From Spirosoma foliorum (GTDB taxonomy: Bacteria > Bacteroidota > Bacteroidia > Cytophagales > Spirosomataceae), in assembly GCF_014117325.1 (NCBI RefSeq), contig NZ_CP059732.1, positions 5,779,001 to 5,843,000 on the forward strand: 64,000 nt of DNA, given 5' to 3'. The translations under genes were made by a program, and so were the position numbers. Shown here piece by piece: positions 1 through 9,900 of the stretch. The first letter of the stretch is position 1. Every line of letters begins with the position of its first letter. The notes under the pieces are model-generated. The model saw only the letters and a program-made list of their open reading frames with translations, did not search any database and was not told the origin of the DNA.

Positions 1-1111
1 GCTCTATACCCTTAATAAACTGGAGAATTTTTAAATCCTCTGAAACGTCTTTAGGGGCAAAAAAGTGAATAACGTCCCGTTTCCTGGCTTCATCGCCCGT
101 ACGCGCCAGCGCTCCGAGCAACACCCATACATTACGTTTTACCTGAGTGAACACCGTATCGATGTGCATGTAATCCCGCTTCTTGGGAATTTTAATGATC
201 GTTACTTTATCAACCAGATTCTTGTTGAAAACCAAGCGCATGACCTGCTGAGCGGCATACAGCGTAGTACGTTCGCTAACGCCAATAATCAAATGCCGCT
301 TGGCAATCATCATGACATCGCCCCCTTCTAAGGTAGAGCGGGTTACGTCGCGATTTACGTCAATATCTGGTAGCAGAAAGGCGTGTTCGTTATCAGGAAT
401 CTCAATGATTTTATCCTGATAACCCGCAAAAAGTGGGTGGTGAAAGAATATATATTGTGCTAGTAGCGCTTCTCGGGTGCGGGCTGGTTTAGCCGGTTTA
501 TTGAGCAGGATATGATCGTTGATGACAATGCCAATGTCGCGCGTAAAAATAAAATTTGGTAAGGGCGCAAAGAGCATTGTCAGATCGGGTAACGAGCCTG
601 AAATCATAATTTTCGCCAGTTCGGCAGGCTCATACTGACCCAATTGTTGCTGGGTATAAAATGATGTCCGTTCAATTCCACAAATGGCTGCAATCAGGCG
701 AATACGAATGGTTTCATCAGCCAGAATATCGGCCAGTAGCAGCTGAATATCAATTACTTTATCGGATTTAAAATAATCGGCGTGATCGGGTTTAAAAAAT
801 GAGCGATCAGAATCAGGACCAATGGTAGCTATTTTACCCCGCACTTTCTCTGGGTCCAGAAAATAGAGCAGAATCTTGACATAATAATCATACTCATCCC
901 GACGCATCATGTCCAGATGTACAATGTCTTCGAAAAGCCAGTCCTGCGCTTTTGAAGGCACAACCTTACCCAAACCCCGATCTGGGCTATGAATCAGCAA
1001 ACGCTTTAGTGTGCCTATTTCAGAAGAAACATTAATATAATGTATAGCTGAATTGGTAACGGTAGCCGTTGCAGCTTGTCCTGAATCAGTCGATTTCTGT
1101 TCGCTTCTCAT
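1..1111 (-). CDS. Arginine deiminase / amidinotransferase family protein, 3' end outside the window
   Basis: An open frame reads leftward from the ATG at 1109-1111 to the window edge without a stop, giving about 370 residues. Motifs of the guanidino-group-modifying (arginine deiminase-like) superfamily are visible: PNFIFTRD about residue 186, TLEGGDV about residue 258 and MHIDTVF about residue 312. The catalytic cysteine of this family lies near the C-terminus and would fall outside the window. Family members hydrolyse arginine to citrulline and ammonia or act on related guanidines; the substrate cannot be fixed from this fragment. The start is preceded by an AT-rich region shared with the divergent surface-protein gene, and no partner gene (carbamoyltransferase, carbamate kinase) is visible. 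The family call is firm, the exact enzyme less so. Confidence 0.85.
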   Translation of the reverse strand, partial: MRSEQKSTDSGQAATATVTNSAIHYINVSSEIGTLKRLLIHSPDRGLGKVVPSKAQDWLFEDIVHLDMMRRDEYDYYVKILLYFLDPEKVRGKIATIGPDSDRSFFKPDHADYFKSDKVIDIQLLLADILADETIRIRLIAAICGIERTSFYTQQQLGQYEPAELAKIMISGSLPDLTMLFAPLPNFIFTRDIGIVINDHILLNKPAKPARTREALLAQYIFFHHPLFAGYQDKIIEIPDNEHAFLLPDIDVNRDVTRSTLEGGDVMMIAKRHLIIGVSERTTLYAAQQVMRLVFNKNLVDKVTIIKIPKKRDYMHIDTVFTQVKRNVWVLLGALARTGDEARKRDVIHFFAPKDVSEDLKILQFIKGIE

Positions 1112-1486
1112 AGGTAAGTCCGAAAATAAGTTCGGGAAGTGCAAGGTAAAGGATTGAGCGTGGAAAAAAAATGAAACCAGTTTATCCCTAGTTTATGAAA
1201 TAAATCAGCCAGGAAAACAGCCATTTTTCAGAAATCATTACAGTAAATACGCCCTCAGATCTATTTTTCGCATACATATAAAAGTCAAATTCAGCTTTAT
1301 TTAGGTCATTAGTAATTCATGGTATACAAATTGCGACAAAAACTAAAATTGAACTTTTAATATAAAACATAGAACATAATTACCTTTAATTTACGAAATC
1401 ACGATTTAATATCACTATTATTATCTCCACTTGCCTATCGGCATATTTTTTGCCTATTGATACATGTTGTTGTATCTAGAAATCAA
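1112..1486. other. Divergent AT-rich intergenic region
   Basis: This region separates the leftward deiminase-like gene from the rightward repeat-protein gene and must hold both promoters. It is AT-rich and I see no ORF or hairpin. A GGCATATTTTTTG-like string near 1438-1451 resembles GGCATATCTTTTG about 180 bp before the second paralogue (near 6759), so it may be a shared upstream element, but it does not fit the usual TAnnTTTG spacing. Confidence 0.4.
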
Positions 1487-4400
1487 ATGCATATGCCCAC
1501 TTTTACTGCCAAAAGGATTCATTGGCTGTTACTGCTATTTATAGGCTTGCTAACAAGTTCGTTACCAGGCTTGGGACAGACAATTACAGGAACAGTCTAT
1601 AGGGACTTTAATAGTGATGGTGTTTACGCCAGCATACCAGCCTCAGGTACTTATTCCTACGGCGAACCCGGTGTAGGTGGAGTAACTATTACCGCCTATA
1701 ATGCAGCTGGGGCAGCTATAGCTACCACCACCAGTAGTACGGTTGCTGCATCGTTGGGAACTTATACACTTACAGTGGGTAATACAGGCCCGTATCGGGT
1801 TGAGTTTGTCAACCTCCCAACGGGCTATTTCGATGGTCCACGTGGCACAGGAAGCGGGACTTCGGTTCAGTTTGTGGCAAGCTCACCCGCTAGCAATGTC
1901 AATTTAGGGATCAATTACCCAACCGATTACTGTCAGGCGGCTCCAAACTTTCTTGTACCCTGCTATGTAAATGGAGATCCATTAGGTGGCGGAAGTTCAG
2001 GGACGCAAGGGGTACTCGTTACCTTACCCTATAACAGTACAGGCGACTCTCCGGCAGAATTTGCCATTGCAACCAATGCCCAGATAGGCACCGTATTTGG
2101 CGTTGCCTACCAGCGAACATCCAAAGTACTATTTACGTCAGCCTTTGTTAAACGACACTCTGGTCTTGGAACGGGCGGTGCTGGCGCTATTTATATCACA
2201 AAGCCGGGTTCAGGCACTACCTATAGCAGTGCTCTGTTTACAACCCTGCCAACCGCCACAACGGCTGTTGCTCTCAGCGCGACAACAGGGGGAAGCACCG
2301 TTACTGTTTCTACCACCGTTGGCTCTAATGTAGCCAGAGGATTGCCTGCTGCCACAACGACACTAAACCATGATCCATCTGCATTTGATCAGGTGGGGAA
2401 AGCAGGTTTGGGCGATATTGAAATTTCGGAGGATGGTACGCAGTTATATGCCGTTAATTTAGGTGATCGTCGCTTATACCAAATCCCGATTATTAATCCA
2501 ACCAGCCTTAGCCCATCGGCTGGCACCCCAACGAGCTTTTCCTTACCCGCCGTCACACAGGCCACTGGTAGTGTGTTGCGTCCATTCGCGTTGAAAGTAT
2601 ACAGAGGGCGTGTTTACGTAGGGGCTGTTACGACTAATGAAGCTGTATCAACAACTGTAAGCGCAGGCACAGGGTCAACTGGGGGCTCTACGCCGATGAT
2701 TACCCGAGACCCATCGAGTATGGTAGCCTATGTCTTTGAGTTTAATCCGGTCAATTCCAGCTTTACAACCGTACTCTCATTTCCACTTAGCTATACCAAA
2801 GGAGCTTCGGATAATGACCAAACGGGAGTGAGTCGTGCAGATCGCTGGTATCCCTGGACGGATGTTCAGGCGGCTACCGGACTGATTCCTAATCGCTACG
2901 CACGAAATTCAGGCAGCTTTAGTTACCCGCAACCTATGCTAACTGGAATTGAGTTTGATGTAGATGGATCAATGATTCTCAGCATCCGCGACCGTTTTGG
3001 TGATCAGTATGGAAATAATAACCTGGGTACCAATGTTTCAGATAATAGCTCGTTGTTCAGAGCTATTTCACCAGGTGATATTTTACGGGCTGGACAATGT
3101 ACACCAGGCGTGAATCAATGGACAATAGAGAATAATGCCCGTATTTGTTCGGGTACAGCAACCCTTGGTGCAAATACAAACCAAGGACCTGGTGGAGGTG
3201 AATATTATTACAGTGATGGTATTGCGATACCATCTATTGCAAACCCATATCACGCTGAAATGAGTGAGGGTGGCTTGGCGTTATTTCCAGGTCGCGATGA
3301 AGTTGCGTCTATTGTTCTCGACCCAACCAGCAATGTTGATTCAGGGGGCATCCGGCGGTTCAAAAACTCGGATGGTTCGGGTAGCCCTTCTACCAGTGTA
3401 CAAATCTATTATAGTGGTGATGTAGCCACGTACGGAAAAGCAAATGGTCTGGGTGATGTTGAACTAAACTGCGATGAGCCCCCTATTCAAATCGGTAACC
3501 GTGTCTGGATCGATAGTAATAACAATGGGATACAAGATCCGGGTGAAGCTCCTTTAGCGGGCATACAAGTTACCTTAACCGGACCAGGCATAACAGGAAG
3601 TGTTAGTGTAACAACGAACGCAGCTGGTGAATACTACTTTTCGAGTGCTATTAGCAGCACCGCAGCAACGGGTTTCGCCTATAACCTGACGGGTTTGACG
3701 GCAGGTAGTTCTTACTCTCTGACATTCCCAACAAGTGCTAGTGCAGGCGCATTGACCTTGAGCGGCAAGCCAGATTCTGCAACAGGCACTAATTCTGACC
3801 ATATTGACACCGACCCCAATACGGCAGGCGTAGTCAGTTTCACGCTGGGACAAGCCGGTCAAAATAACTTCTCTTACGATGCGGGCTACGTTCCTCCTGC
3901 CAGCCTTGGCGATTACGTTTTTGTTGATGCCAATAAGAATGGTATTCAGGATACAGGCGATACCCCAATTCAGGGCGTGAAAGTAACATTGTACACGAAT
4001 GGGGTAGCCTCTGCCACGACTGTTACCAATGCGAGTGGGCTCTATAGCTTCACGGGCCTGACGCCTTCTACCAGCATAAGTTATGCTGTAGGTTTCGATA
4101 CGCCAACTGGCTATACCGCAACGACGCCTTTATCGGGTACAGATAAATCGAAGGATTCCGACCCAGTAAACGGTATTACGGCTCCTGTTAACCTGACTGC
4201 TGGTGAAAACAATATCACACTGGATGCAGGCTTCTATCTGATTCCTGCCAGACTGGGCGATTATGTGTTCCTAGATGCCAACAAAGACGGTATCCAGAAT
4301 ACAGGCGATACCCCAATTCAAGGGGTGACTGCTATCCTTTATATTAACGGGGTTGCTTCGGCAACTACGGTGACCAATGCATCTGGCTTCTACTCCTTCA

Positions 4401-6592
4401 CGGGGCTGACTCCTGGTAGCAGCTTATCGTACTCCGTTGGCTTCACGGCTCCGGCAGGCTACACGGCTACACTAGCTAATCAGGGAACTGACGATACTAA
4501 AGATTCGGATGCGGACCCAATCACTGGAATAACTCAGTCGGTAACACTATCCCCAGCTGAGTTTAACCCAACGCTGGATGCAGGCTATTATATCCCAACA
4601 GCGGGATTAGGCGATTATGTATTCTTAGATGCCAACAATGATGGTATTCAGAATACGGGCGATACACCAATCCAGGGTGTCACCGTTACACTCTATACCA
4701 ATGGGGTAGCCTCGGCAACCACCGTCACTAACGCCAGCGGATTCTACTCTTTCACCGGATTAACGCCAGGCAGCAGCTTATCCTATTCGGTCGGTTTTAC
4801 CACCCCAAGTGGTTACACACCAACGCTGGCCAATGCGGGTAATGATGACACTCTTGACTCTGATGCTGACCCAATTACAGGTCGTACTCAGTCAGTAACC
4901 CTGGCACCTAGTGAGTTTAACCCAACGCTCGATGCGGGTTTCGCCATACCATCGGCGGAGCTAGGCGATTATGTCTTCTTAGATGTCAACAAGGATGGTA
5001 TCCAGGACGCAGACGACTCCCCAATTCAGGGCGTAACGGTAACACTCTATATCAACGGAGTAGCCTCGGCAACTACCGTGACCAATGTTGACGGGCTCTA
5101 TTCGTTCACGGGCCTAACACCCGGTAACAGTTTCTCCTACTCGGTAGGCTTCACGGCTCCAGCAGGCTACACCGCTACGCTGGCTAACGCTGGAACCGAT
5201 GATGAACTGGATTCGGATGCGGACCCAATCACTGGCAGAACTCAATCGGTAACACTGGCTCCCGGTGAGTTTAACCCAACACTCGATGCAGGCTACTATA
5301 TCCCAACAGCAGGTCTGGGTGACTACGTGTTCCTCGATGCCAATAAAGATGGTATTCAGAATACAGGCGATACGCCAATCCAGGGCGTGACGGTAATTCT
5401 GTACACAAATGGAGTCGCTTCGGCCACTACGGTAACCAACGCCAGCGGACTCTATTCCTTTACGGGGCTGACGCCTGGTAGCAGTTTATCCTATTCAGTC
5501 GGTTTCACGACGCCAGCAGGCTACACGGCCACTACACCGTTGAGTGGCACAAACAAAGCGACCGACTCAGATGCTGATCTCGTCACGGGAAGAACGGCTT
5601 CGGTAACGCTGGCTCCGGGTGAGTTTAACCCAACACTAGATGCGGGTTATTATATCCTGCAGACTACCCTCGAGCTCGATAAATTCGTCGATAAGTCCAA
5701 AGCCAAACTCGGTGATATCCTCACCTATGCTGTGGTCATCACCAACACTGGTAGCACGACCGCGACCAATGTGGTTGTCACCGATTCCTCAACCACGGGA
5801 TTGACTTACAACCCAACCTCGGTCACCGCACCTACCGGCACTACCTTCTCCCTGGGAACACCCAACAGCACCTGGACCATTCCCAGCCTCAGCCCAGGAC
5901 AGAGCCTATCTTTAATCATTCAAGCTAGAGTCGATAGCGCCGGTATCCTCTACAACAAGGCCTATATCCCAGGCGACACCGCTACCGTTTGCAGCTCCAT
6001 TCCCTTTGTGATGTGCGCTGGCGATTCCTATGCCTTCACCCTGACGGCTCCAACCGGACGGTCTTCCTACAAGTGGTACAAGGATAATGTGGAGATTGTG
6101 GGACAGACCACCAATGTGCTCGAAGTAACCGCCCCCGGTACCTATAGCCTGGCCGTTGACAATGTGACCGGAAAATGTCCTGACTTCAGCTGCTGTCCCT
6201 TCATTGTCGAGGAGGACTCCCTGCCTACCTTCCAGGCACTGGCTACGCCTGTCACCTGTGTGGCCAACACCCCACAGGCCAATGGCCAGATCACCCTGTC
6301 GGGTTTCAAGGCCGCTTACACCTATCAATACTCGCTGGGCAGCACCTTCAATCAGGCAGCCTCCTTATCGGGTGCAGCTAAAGCGATTCCAGCGGGTGGG
6401 GTGATTGTGAGCAATCTGGTGAATCCCGCGGTGGCCCAGGCTTACACGGTTCGGGTCTACAACGCATCGGGCTGTTACACGGATGTAACGGTGATGTTGA
6501 TGCCGACGGTTTGTGGTTGTCCGGCCGATGTGTGTGTGCCCTATGTGATCACTCAATCCAAGAGAGCCAAACGTATTGGCGATCCTAGATAA
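1487..6592 (+). CDS. Giant secreted SdrD B-like repeat / DUF11 surface protein (paralogue 1)
   Basis: The frame is open from a TTG at 1457, but ATG codons at 1487 and 1493 sit directly before a normal signal peptide (KRIHWLLLLFIG... ending GLGQ), so I start at 1487 (about 1701 residues). Order, numbered from the TTG: an SdrD B-like domain (ITGTVYRDFNSDG), a propeller-like region with GDIEISEDGTQLYAV, a diverged SdrD B-like unit (IGNRVWIDSNNNGIQDPGEA, about residue 678), five near-identical 118-residue units beginning LGDYVF(L/V)D (about 817-1404), a DUF11 domain (KLGDILTYAVVITNTG), then a cysteine-rich region ending in a basic tail SKRAKRIGDPR. The DxNxDGIQ loops look like calcium sites. This is probably a cell-surface adhesin or stalk. 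It has neither the KLVLKR-like A-type nor the gliding-type C-terminal domain, so its sorting route is open. Confidence 0.9.
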   Translation: MHMPTFTAKRIHWLLLLFIGLLTSSLPGLGQTITGTVYRDFNSDGVYASIPASGTYSYGEPGVGGVTITAYNAAGAAIATTTSSTVAASLGTYTLTVGNTGPYRVEFVNLPTGYFDGPRGTGSGTSVQFVASSPASNVNLGINYPTDYCQAAPNFLVPCYVNGDPLGGGSSGTQGVLVTLPYNSTGDSPAEFAIATNAQIGTVFGVAYQRTSKVLFTSAFVKRHSGLGTGGAGAIYITKPGSGTTYSSALFTTLPTATTAVALSATTGGSTVTVSTTVGSNVARGLPAATTTLNHDPSAFDQVGKAGLGDIEISEDGTQLYAVNLGDRRLYQIPIINPTSLSPSAGTPTSFSLPAVTQATGSVLRPFALKVYRGRVYVGAVTTNEAVSTTVSAGTGSTGGSTPMITRDPSSMVAYVFEFNPVNSSFTTVLSFPLSYTKGASDNDQTGVSRADRWYPWTDVQAATGLIPNRYARNSGSFSYPQPMLTGIEFDVDGSMILSIRDRFGDQYGNNNLGTNVSDNSSLFRAISPGDILRAGQCTPGVNQWTIENNARICSGTATLGANTNQGPGGGEYYYSDGIAIPSIANPYHAEMSEGGLALFPGRDEVASIVLDPTSNVDSGGIRRFKNSDGSGSPSTSVQIYYSGDVATYGKANGLGDVELNCDEPPIQIGNRVWIDSNNNGIQDPGEAPLAGIQVTLTGPGITGSVSVTTNAAGEYYFSSAISSTAATGFAYNLTGLTAGSSYSLTFPTSASAGALTLSGKPDSATGTNSDHIDTDPNTAGVVSFTLGQAGQNNFSYDAGYVPPASLGDYVFVDANKNGIQDTGDTPIQGVKVTLYTNGVASATTVTNASGLYSFTGLTPSTSISYAVGFDTPTGYTATTPLSGTDKSKDSDPVNGITAPVNLTAGENNITLDAGFYLIPARLGDYVFLDANKDGIQNTGDTPIQGVTAILYINGVASATTVTNASGFYSFTGLTPGSSLSYSVGFTAPAGYTATLANQGTDDTKDSDADPITGITQSVTLSPAEFNPTLDAGYYIPTAGLGDYVFLDANNDGIQNTGDTPIQGVTVTLYTNGVASATTVTNASGFYSFTGLTPGSSLSYSVGFTTPSGYTPTLANAGNDDTLDSDADPITGRTQSVTLAPSEFNPTLDAGFAIPSAELGDYVFLDVNKDGIQDADDSPIQGVTVTLYINGVASATTVTNVDGLYSFTGLTPGNSFSYSVGFTAPAGYTATLANAGTDDELDSDADPITGRTQSVTLAPGEFNPTLDAGYYIPTAGLGDYVFLDANKDGIQNTGDTPIQGVTVILYTNGVASATTVTNASGLYSFTGLTPGSSLSYSVGFTTPAGYTATTPLSGTNKATDSDADLVTGRTASVTLAPGEFNPTLDAGYYILQTTLELDKFVDKSKAKLGDILTYAVVITNTGSTTATNVVVTDSSTTGLTYNPTSVTAPTGTTFSLGTPNSTWTIPSLSPGQSLSLIIQARVDSAGILYNKAYIPGDTATVCSSIPFVMCAGDSYAFTLTAPTGRSSYKWYKDNVEIVGQTTNVLEVTAPGTYSLAVDNVTGKCPDFSCCPFIVEEDSLPTFQALATPVTCVANTPQANGQITLSGFKAAYTYQYSLGSTFNQAASLSGAAKAIPAGGVIVSNLVNPAVAQAYTVRVYNASGCYTDVTVMLMPTVCGCPADVCVPYVITQSKRAKRIGDPR
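3905..5668 (+). repeat. Five tandem ~354-bp SdrD B-like repeats
   Basis: Unit starts (the LGDY codon) fall at 3905, 4253, 4607, 4961 and 5315, so the period is 348 bp once and then exactly 354 bp (118 codons). The last three or four units are near-identical; the first is more diverged (DANKNGIQDTGD). In-frame copy-number change by recombination is possible. Confidence 0.9.
5663..6592 (+). repeat. Duplicated 930-bp 3' block (copy A)
   Basis: This block, from the TTLELDK codons to the stop, has the same length as 11424-12353 and differs from it by only five amino acids over about 309 residues. The N-terminal halves of the two genes differ much more, which points to recent duplication or gene conversion limited to the repeat and 3' regions. 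Confidence 0.9.
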
Positions 6593-6597
6593 ATAGC

Positions 6598-6660
6598 TTT
6601 CCCCTACATAATAAAGACTCCTGAGGTAGTACTTCAGGAGTCTTTATTATGTAGGGGAAA
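6598..6660. terminator. 27-bp perfect hairpin after paralogue 1
   Basis: The arms 6598-6624 and 6634-6660 are perfectly complementary with a 9-nt loop, starting 5 nt after the stop codon. The stem core is GACTCCTGA/TCAGGAGTC with AT-rich flanks, as expected of a strong rho-independent terminator or mRNA 3' end stabiliser. Confidence 0.85.
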
Positions 6661-6941
6661 AAGAAGTCTAATATACTAAATCAAGAAACAGTTAAACACG
6701 AAATATCATATTTACATCTCTAAAGACACAAAATAGTATACTCACTAACCAATCTGTTGGCATATCTTTTGATATCCGGCCCATAAGTAACCACAATTAA
6801 ATTGTAAGAAACTATAAGCAGAATAAACCTGCACATATCCAATAATAGATACTATTTTATTAATGACACATCAATTCGGCATTTCCTTTGACTGTTTACA
6901 TAGCGAAATTCTATTCATGATATCCGATAGATTGTTTGACT
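6661..6941. other. AT-rich intergenic region before paralogue 2
   Basis: No gene is supported here. A GGCATATCTTTTG string near 6759 resembles one directly before paralogue 1. Otherwise I see only AT-rich sequence that presumably holds the promoter of the downstream gene. Confidence 0.4.
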
Positions 6942-9900
6942 ATGTTAACATCTACAAAGAAGTTTTTACAAGTCCTCTTCTTCATACCTTTCGTAACAGT
7001 CTTAGGAACGCTAACAAGCTATGGACAGACGATTACAGGTACTGTTTTCCGGGACTTCAATAGTGATGGTGTTTATATGAGCATCCCAGCCTCCGGAACC
7101 TATGCTTATGGCGAACCTGGTGTTGGAGGAATAACTGTTACTGCGTATAATGCTGCAGGAACGGCAGTTGCCACAACAACAAGTAGCACGGTGGCGACCT
7201 CCCTGGGTACGTATACGCTGACGGTGGGCAACACCAATGCTTATCGTGTGGAATTCAGCACACCCACGGCCTTAAACTATTTTAATGATGGCTTTCATAC
7301 AGCCAGTGGATCAGGCACATCCGTTCAGTTTGTTAATGGTGGTGCTACAAGCATTAATTTTGGCGTAAGCACCCCTACTGACTATTGCCAGGACACACCT
7401 CCGCTAGCTGTCCCTTGCTATGTAAGTGGTGATCCTCAATCAACTACAGCAAATAATGCTCTCAAAAGCGCAGATGTTTTAGTCAATGTACCCTATAATT
7501 CGTCAGGGGCATCAGCGGCTATTACCCACTTAGCTACTGCCGTTGAACTAGGTAGCGTGTTTGGAGCTGCCTACCAACGAGAAACTAAAAAACTATTTAC
7601 AGCCGCCTTTTTAAAACGGCACGTAGGTCTCGGATCTGGCGGTTTGGGTGGTATCTATGTAACGAGCAACATCACATCAAGCACAGCTACAAATGCGCTC
7701 TATGTCGATTTAGAAAACGCCCCCTTTAGTCTTGATCTGGGCCAATCGACCATAGCAGGACGTGTACTACCAGGTAACGCTATTACGTCGAGTACTGACC
7801 CATTAGCCTTTGATGCAGTTGGTAAAATTGGGTTGGGTGGTCTGGCTATGTCTTCTGATGGAAAAACCTTATATGCCATTGATCTTAAAAATCGACAACT
7901 GCTGGCGCTGGCTATTGGCAATCCTGCCAAATCGAGTTTTGTGGCATCTGATCTGACGAAAATTGCCATTCCCGATCCAGGTTGTACCAATGGTGTTGGC
8001 CGACCATTTGCGGTGGCAATCAATAACGGTAAAGTCTATATAGGTGTTGTATGTACAGGCGAAACCTCGGCATCAGGGGTTACGGCTGGCACTGACTTAT
8101 CTGCCTATGTGTATGCTATGCCAGAAGGAGCAACGTCGATACCAACAACGGAGATATTCACCTTCCGCCTAAACTACAACAAAGGACGAATCCACAAAGG
8201 TGACGCAGCGTTAGGATCAGCTTGGGAGCCCTGGGCATCGACATTTAACCAAATACATCAGGGTAGTTCATCTACAGTGGGGGTGCGAGCAGCTCGAGCT
8301 CAACCTATGCTATCAGACATTAGCTTCACCGATAACGGGGATATGCTGCTCGCCTTTATGGACCGTGGTGGCCACCAATTGGGTTACAAACAACGTAGTA
8401 CCACTGATGTAAGCGCTTCCCCTAACTTATTAAATGGGTACATCGGTGGCGATCTGTTACGGGCCCATTACAACGGTACAGCCTGGGTATTAGAAAACAA
8501 CGCTACTGTGGGCTCATTAACTAGTGCAGGCGCTGGTAACGGTCAGGGACCAAGTACACCGACTTCCACGGGCTACACGAGTAGTACTACAACCTCGGGC
8601 GAATTTTACTATACAGAAAACTTCATCGGAATTCTTACCACGGGTCAGCCTCCCGAAGAAATTCATCAGGAAACCATAACAGGCAGTGCGCTATCTATTC
8701 CTGGGTTAAACCAGACAGTTACTACTGTTATGGACCCCCTTAGTGTCTTTTCTGGTGGATTTAGCTGGTTCAATAATATAACAGGTAGTGATGACAGACG
8801 TGCCCAAATCTTCAATTCTACTTCCGATGGTATCACATTTGGTAAGGCTAACGGATTAGGGGTTATCAAAGCACTCTGTAATCCGGCTCCTATTCAAATT
8901 GGTAACCGTGTCTGGATCGATAATAATAACAATGGTATTCAAGATCCGGGCGAAGCTCCTCTGGCTGGCGTAAAGGTCACTTTAACAGGACCGGGTGTTA
9001 CAGCTGGTATCAGTGTAACAACCAACTCGGCAGGTGAATATTATTTCTCGAATACAACGGGGACCGCTGCAACTGGTTTCGCATATAGCTTAACAGGTTT
9101 GACCAGCGGCAGCTCTTATTCGCTTAGCTTTCCAACTACCTTCAGTACAGTGGTGCTCAGTACCAAGCCAAACACGGCAACTGGAGCCAACGCCAGCAAT
9201 ATTGATACGGACCCTAATGCAGCTGGCCTAATTATCTTCACACTAGGTCAATCTGGTCAAAACAATTATTCGTATGATGCCGGTTATGTTATTCCCCCTG
9301 CTAGCCTGGGCGACTATGTATTCCTCGATGCCAATAAAGATGGTATTCAGAACACAGGTGATACGCCAATTCAGGGCGTAACCGTTATCCTGTACACGAA
9401 TGGTGTTGCCTCGGCAACCACCGTTACGAACGCCAGTGGGCTCTACTCCTTCACTGGACTAACACCAGGAAGCAGCCTATCCTACTCGGTTGGCTTTACC
9501 ACGCCAACAGGTTATACCGCTACTACCCCACTCAGCGGTACCGATAGGACTAAAGACTCCGATGCTGATCTAATCACAGGAAGAACGGCATCGGTAACCC
9601 TAGCTCCAGGCGAGTACAACCCAAATCTCGATGCTGGTTATTATCTAATACCTGCTGGTTTAGGTGATTACGTCTTCTTAGACGCCAATAAAGATGGCAT
9701 TCAGAATACAGGAGACACTCCACTCCAGGGTGTGACGGTAGTCTTGTACACGAACGGAGTGGCCTCGGCAACTACAGTGACCAATGCATCTGGGCTCTAT
9801 TCCTTTACCGGACTAACTCCTGGCAGTAGCTTATCGTACTCGGTGGGCTTCACTACCCCAACAGGTTATACCGCTACTACCCCACTCAGCGGTACCGATA

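Noticed and set aside
5912..6328. Antisense frame over the 3' block, repeated at 11823-12089
   Set aside because: Both copies mirror the duplicated coding block on the other strand; the sense frame has clear protein features, so these are shadows.
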